Source of the DNA: an uncultured Lachnospiraceae bacterium
GTDB taxonomy: Bacteria > Bacillota > Clostridia > Lachnospirales > Lachnospiraceae
Reading direction: 5' to 3'
Assembly (NCBI GenBank): GCA_902803305.1
Contig: CADCPL010000148.1
Span: 1-11,292, forward strand
DNA length: 11,292 bases
Part shown: piece after piece, positions 8,092-11,292 of the stretch
Position numbering within the stretch: the stretch's first letter is position 1
How the letters are laid out: each line of letters begins with the position of its first letter
Program-made: the position numbers and the translations under genes
The notes under the pieces: model-generated
Told to the model about the DNA's origin: nothing
The model's database searches: none
The model's input: the letters and a program-made list of their open reading frames with translations, nothing else

Positions 8092-8115
8092 GAAACAATA
8101 TGATTTTCATACAAT
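8086..8115 (+). promoter_or_regulatory. Candidate promoter for the HD-GYP/GGDEF gene
   Basis: ATAACA at 8086-8091 matches 4 of 6 bases of the -35 consensus, and TACAAT at 8110-8115 matches 5 of 6 of the -10, with 18 bases between. The predicted start near 8122 would leave a leader of at most about 4 bases for ATG 8126, or longer ones for ATG 8138 or 8144. The -35 box overlaps the candidate amidase -10 on the other strand. Confidence 0.35.
8099..8111. repeat. Short inverted repeat in the divergent promoter region
   Basis: TATGA and TCATA form 5-base arms around TTT. The repeat sits between the two promoter candidates and touches the -10 of the rightward one. It could be an operator half-site pair, but arms this short arise easily in AT-rich DNA. 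Confidence 0.25.
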
Positions 8116-8125
8116 AAAGTGAAAG

Positions 8126-10393
8126 ATGTGGTATTATATGCCTATGATAAAAAGAGTATTTGATTCCGCAAGATCTGTATGGGAGACTCTCGGCAGATCG
8201 ATCTATGTGGGACGGCGGTATGAATCCAACATGAACGCACTTACATTTGTAAGCGGCGTTACGGCAGTGCTTGGACTGATACTTATCATAGCCGATATAT
8301 ATACACATAACATACCGCTTCTGGTTGCATCGATAATGACTTTTCTCGCAGGCATCGGTTGCGGGTATTTTGCGCATGTGAAAAAGGACCGCGAGATCGC
8401 CATACTGTTTCCCACTTTTTTCTGTGCGATCTTCATGACGATATATTTATTTACGGCAGCCGGTGATGGTTCGGCGATGCTCTGGTCGCTCCTCATCCCT
8501 ATAGGAATGTGCTATTTTGTGAGCGTAAAATACGGGATCGTGCTGTCGGGATACTATACGGTACTCATTGCGATAATATTTTATACACCGCTCAACGCAA
8601 AGTTTGGCATGTATTATACGCCGATGTTCATGACACGGTTCCCGATATTGTACGCGTGTATTTCGATCTTTACAGGGATGGCCATGATCCAGTATCATCG
8701 GACGGCTTTGTTTGAGATAGATCATGCAAACAGACTGACCGAGGAAGTTGAGAGACAGACGGCCGTTGTCAAAGAGCAGAGCCGGAAGATAGAGCAGATG
8801 TCATTGCAGACGATCCATACACTTGCCAATGCGATCGATGCAAAGGATCCCTATACAAAAGGACATTCGTCAAGAGTCAGCCGCTATGCGCAGAAGACGG
8901 CAACGCAGCTCGGATGGGATACGGAGAGGATAAAAGATCTTGAATATGCCGCACTCCTTCACGACATCGGAAAGATAGGAGTCCCGGATTCCATACTCAA
9001 TAATCCGAGAAAACTGACGGATATAGAATTTGATATCATCAAATCTCACACGACCATCGGAAGTAATATGCTAAAAGACAGGATCCTTGTCAGGATGGCC
9101 GATGATGTTGCCGGAAGCCATCATGAGAGGTATGACGGAACAGGTTATCCGCGCGGACTTAAGGGTGAAGAGATATCGGAGGAAGCCAGGATAGTTGCGA
9201 TCGCAGATGCATTTGATGCGATGAGCTCCGACAGGATATACAGGAAGGCATGCAGTACAAAGCATATAAGAGATGAACTGAAAAAGGGAAGGGGAAAACA
9301 GTTTGATCCGCGGTTTACGGACGTGTTCATCAGTCTGTGGGATAAAGGAGAATTTGAAGATATACTCGGGACGCAGCCCGTTCAGGAGCCTGATACCGAG
9401 GTCTCATCCGTACTCCTTCAGGAAGTTGTCGAGACATTTGTGTCCCGGGGATCAAAAGATGAGATAGACGTTACGACCGGCATCATGAGCAGAAATTCCG
9501 GAGAAAAGACCATCGCCCGCATCATGATGGATGCCCCGGGCTGCCTTGTGTTCATGGATGTCGATAATCTGAAAAGGATAAACGATACATACGGGCATGA
9601 AGCGGGAGACAGGATACTTCATATCATGGGAGACACCCTCACCGAGAACAGTTCGGACAGCCTTTGCTGCAGGCTTGGCGGAGACGAGTTCCTTCTGTTT
9701 ATGAAAAACGTATCCGAAAAAGAAGCTGCAGGAAGGATGGAAAGGATCATCCGCGATTTTGAAGAAAACAAAAAGGATGATGCACAGATATCGATAGCAT
9801 CGATCTCCGCCGGCATGGTAATGTGCACTCCGAGTGACACGTATACGGATATGTACAATAAAGCCGACAAGGCACTTTACCATGTGAAACAGAACGGAAA
9901 GAGCGGATTCAATTTCTACAGCGATCAGTCGGATCCTTCAGAGAACACGGATATCAATGTAGACAAGCTTGTTGATAACATAAGGAACAGCGGCAGTTAC
10001 AACGGTGCAATGAACGTTGAATACAGGGAGTTCGCGAAACTTTATGAGTTTATAGAAAACCTTCAGCAGCGATTTTCGCATACATTCAAACTGATCGTGA
10101 TATCGCTCGATCCGGTAAAGGATAAATCATACGGTGCGGATGAACTCGAAAGATCCATGTATAACATGGAACAGTCGATCCGACAGACTATAAGAGATGT
10201 GGATGTTCTGACAAGATACGGTAAATTCCAGTTTCTCGTGATACTGCTCGGAGCAGACGACGACGGTGTAAGATCAGCCGTGGACAGGATATTCAGGGGG
10301 TATTTCAAGATGAACGGAAGCGGTAGTTTTATCCCCACGTATTCTGTTGCCGGATTTGATGATAAGGAGGAAGATCCGAAAAATGAAATTTGA
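8126..10393 (+). CDS. Membrane HD-GYP phosphodiesterase / GGDEF diguanylate cyclase with extra degenerate GGDEF domain
   Basis: This 755-residue protein should make and break the second messenger c-di-GMP. About six membrane helices span residues 38-190 as a sensor of unknown ligand, followed by a signalling helix at 191-235. The HD-GYP domain (about 236-410) keeps H247, H279-D280 (LLHDIGK), H308, H332-H333, GYP at 340-342 and D361 (ADAFDAM). The GGDEF domain (about 470-600) keeps D478 and D480, N486-D487, GHEAGD and an intact GGDEF at 518-522, but has no RxxD inhibitory site upstream. Residues about 650-745 resemble a third, degenerate GGDEF unit (RDVDVLTRYGKFQF at 690-703). Both catalytic sites look complete. 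The start is uncertain: ATG codons at 8126, 8138 and 8144 share the frame and none has a clear ribosome site. The next gene overlaps its last 11 bases. It is divergent from the amidase. Confidence 0.92.
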   Translation: MWYYMPMIKRVFDSARSVWETLGRSIYVGRRYESNMNALTFVSGVTAVLGLILIIADIYTHNIPLLVASIMTFLAGIGCGYFAHVKKDREIAILFPTFFCAIFMTIYLFTAAGDGSAMLWSLLIPIGMCYFVSVKYGIVLSGYYTVLIAIIFYTPLNAKFGMYYTPMFMTRFPILYACISIFTGMAMIQYHRTALFEIDHANRLTEEVERQTAVVKEQSRKIEQMSLQTIHTLANAIDAKDPYTKGHSSRVSRYAQKTATQLGWDTERIKDLEYAALLHDIGKIGVPDSILNNPRKLTDIEFDIIKSHTTIGSNMLKDRILVRMADDVAGSHHERYDGTGYPRGLKGEEISEEARIVAIADAFDAMSSDRIYRKACSTKHIRDELKKGRGKQFDPRFTDVFISLWDKGEFEDILGTQPVQEPDTEVSSVLLQEVVETFVSRGSKDEIDVTTGIMSRNSGEKTIARIMMDAPGCLVFMDVDNLKRINDTYGHEAGDRILHIMGDTLTENSSDSLCCRLGGDEFLLFMKNVSEKEAAGRMERIIRDFEENKKDDAQISIASISAGMVMCTPSDTYTDMYNKADKALYHVKQNGKSGFNFYSDQSDPSENTDINVDKLVDNIRNSGSYNGAMNVEYREFAKLYEFIENLQQRFSHTFKLIVISLDPVKDKSYGADELERSMYNMEQSIRQTIRDVDVLTRYGKFQFLVILLGADDDGVRSAVDRIFRGYFKMNGSGSFIPTYSVAGFDDKEEDPKNEI
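10364..10370 (+). promoter_or_regulatory. Shine-Dalgarno inside the upstream gene for the YdcF-like gene
   Basis: AAGGAGG lies within the last codons of the HD-GYP/GGDEF gene, 12 bases before ATG 10383. It sets the start of the YdcF-like gene and implies coupled translation across the 11-base overlap. Confidence 0.8.
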
Positions 10394-11292
10394 TTCAAGA
10401 GACAAAAAACCGAAACTGTATAACATTCTGATCTTATCGATCGTTGTTGTGCTGGCGATATTTCTGATTGCAAGAGGAGCGGGAAATGTACTTCATGTGT
10501 TCATTGTTCTTGACGTATATCTGCTCGCGGTGTTCATAATGCTCCTTTCGGCTTTCTTCGGGCAGATACATTATAATCCGTATTCGTACAATACGATTTT
10601 TTATATGGGATTCATGCTGCTGGATTTATCGGTACTTATCTCGCATATTGTCATCACGATAGAGATCGCGGAGTATCCTTCGATGGCAGATGAGATCAGT
10701 ATCCTGCAAAAACTGTCGGAATCTGCATTTGATTTTATGAAGCTGTCTTTCCCTGTCATACTCGTGTATTCCATTGCGCTTTTTGTTTCCAACGTGTCGC
10801 TTATCGTACATGAGGGAAGAAGGCTTGTTAATATCCTCGGGATCATATTGTCGTTCCTGCTCCTTGCAGGTTTCTTCTGCTATTTTCCGCTTGTAAGACA
10901 CGGTCGTGATCTCATCGGCAGTGACGTTGTGTATCAGCTCCTGCTAAGTATTTACACTGCCGTATATATGTATTTTGAATGTATGATACTGGGAGCGGTT
11001 GTTGCAAACGTCATCGCTGCAGTACACGAACCGGAGCCGGACAAGGACTTTGTCATAATACTCGGATGCGGGTTCAAAAAAGACGGAACGCCATCCAATA
11101 TCTTAAAGGGCAGGATAGAGCGCGCGCTGGAATTCTACCGAAGACAAAAGGATCTGACGGGAAAGGAGCTTGTCTTTGTGACATCCGGCGGACAGGGCCC
11201 CGATGAAGTGATGTCGGAAAGCGAGTGCATGAAAAGATATCTGATCGAAAAGGGGATCCCGGAGGAGCAGATAATAGAAGAGGATCGATCAA
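10383..11292 (+). CDS. Multi-helix membrane protein with YdcF/DUF218 domain (3' truncated)
   Basis: The gene runs off the window with no stop; 303 codons are seen. The N-terminal part has about six hydrophobic helices (about 13-30, 36-58, 70-92, 120-142, 150-168, 182-208). From about residue 222 a DUF218 domain begins with DFVIILGCG, then NILKGRIERALEFYR and FVTSGGQGPDEVMSESECM, the usual pattern of the SanA/YdcF/ElyC family. ElyC is linked to envelope and peptidoglycan precursor maintenance in Escherichia coli, while the reaction of most members is unknown. The multi-helix N-terminus followed by DUF218 is a known Firmicutes layout. The start overlaps the upstream stop by 11 bases and has a strong ribosome site, so it is cotranscribed with the c-di-GMP gene. 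The family call is firm; its substrate is unknown. Confidence 0.85.
   Translation, partial: MKFDSRDKKPKLYNILILSIVVVLAIFLIARGAGNVLHVFIVLDVYLLAVFIMLLSAFFGQIHYNPYSYNTIFYMGFMLLDLSVLISHIVITIEIAEYPSMADEISILQKLSESAFDFMKLSFPVILVYSIALFVSNVSLIVHEGRRLVNILGIILSFLLLAGFFCYFPLVRHGRDLIGSDVVYQLLLSIYTAVYMYFECMILGAVVANVIAAVHEPEPDKDFVIILGCGFKKDGTPSNILKGRIERALEFYRRQKDLTGKELVFVTSGGQGPDEVMSESECMKRYLIEKGIPEEQIIEEDRS

Noticed and set aside
8074..8125. c-di-GMP riboswitch upstream of the signalling gene
   Set aside because: The gap of 52 bases is too short for a GEMM-type aptamer and shows no such helices.

Overview
The window holds eight protein genes, two of them cut by its ends, and almost no non-coding DNA. Base and codon use (moderate GC, many ATA, AGG/AGA and GGA codons), AGGAGG-type ribosome binding sites, a membrane HD-GYP/GGDEF protein and duplicated FtsX-type permeases suggest a Gram-positive anaerobe of the Clostridia, most likely Lachnospiraceae (Butyrivibrio-like). 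This placement is inferred from style; no rRNA or marker gene is present.

Region 1 (2-5034, plus strand) is a tight operon. It begins with the end of a DUF4097-like beta-solenoid protein built on a 20-residue repeat. A MacA/HlyD-type membrane fusion protein, a MacB/LolD-type ABC ATPase and an eight-helix duplicated FtsX-type permease follow. The last three genes are separated by only 3 and 1 bases and should form one MacAB-like export or envelope-stress machine.

Region 2 (5035-8073, minus strand) holds a secreted, C-terminally membrane-anchored N-acetylmuramoyl-L-alanine amidase. A beta-CASP metallo-beta-lactamase RNase-like protein follows 24 bases downstream. This unit converges on region 1 with no intervening base: the two stop codons form the palindrome TGATCA.

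Region 3 (8126-11292, plus strand) is divergent from the amidase across only 52 bases. It encodes a six-helix membrane protein with HD-GYP and GGDEF domains plus a C-terminal degenerate GGDEF-like domain. An 11-base overlap leads into a multi-helix YdcF/DUF218 protein that runs off the window.

From 6667 onward the window looks like an envelope locus: c-di-GMP turnover beside a peptidoglycan amidase and a YdcF-like envelope protein. The most notable points are the tandem GGDEF domains, where the catalytic GGDEF lacks the RxxD inhibitory site and the degenerate one keeps it, and the compact divergent promoter region with no visible Shine-Dalgarno sequences. No tRNA, rRNA, CRISPR array, insertion sequence or convincing terminator was seen.
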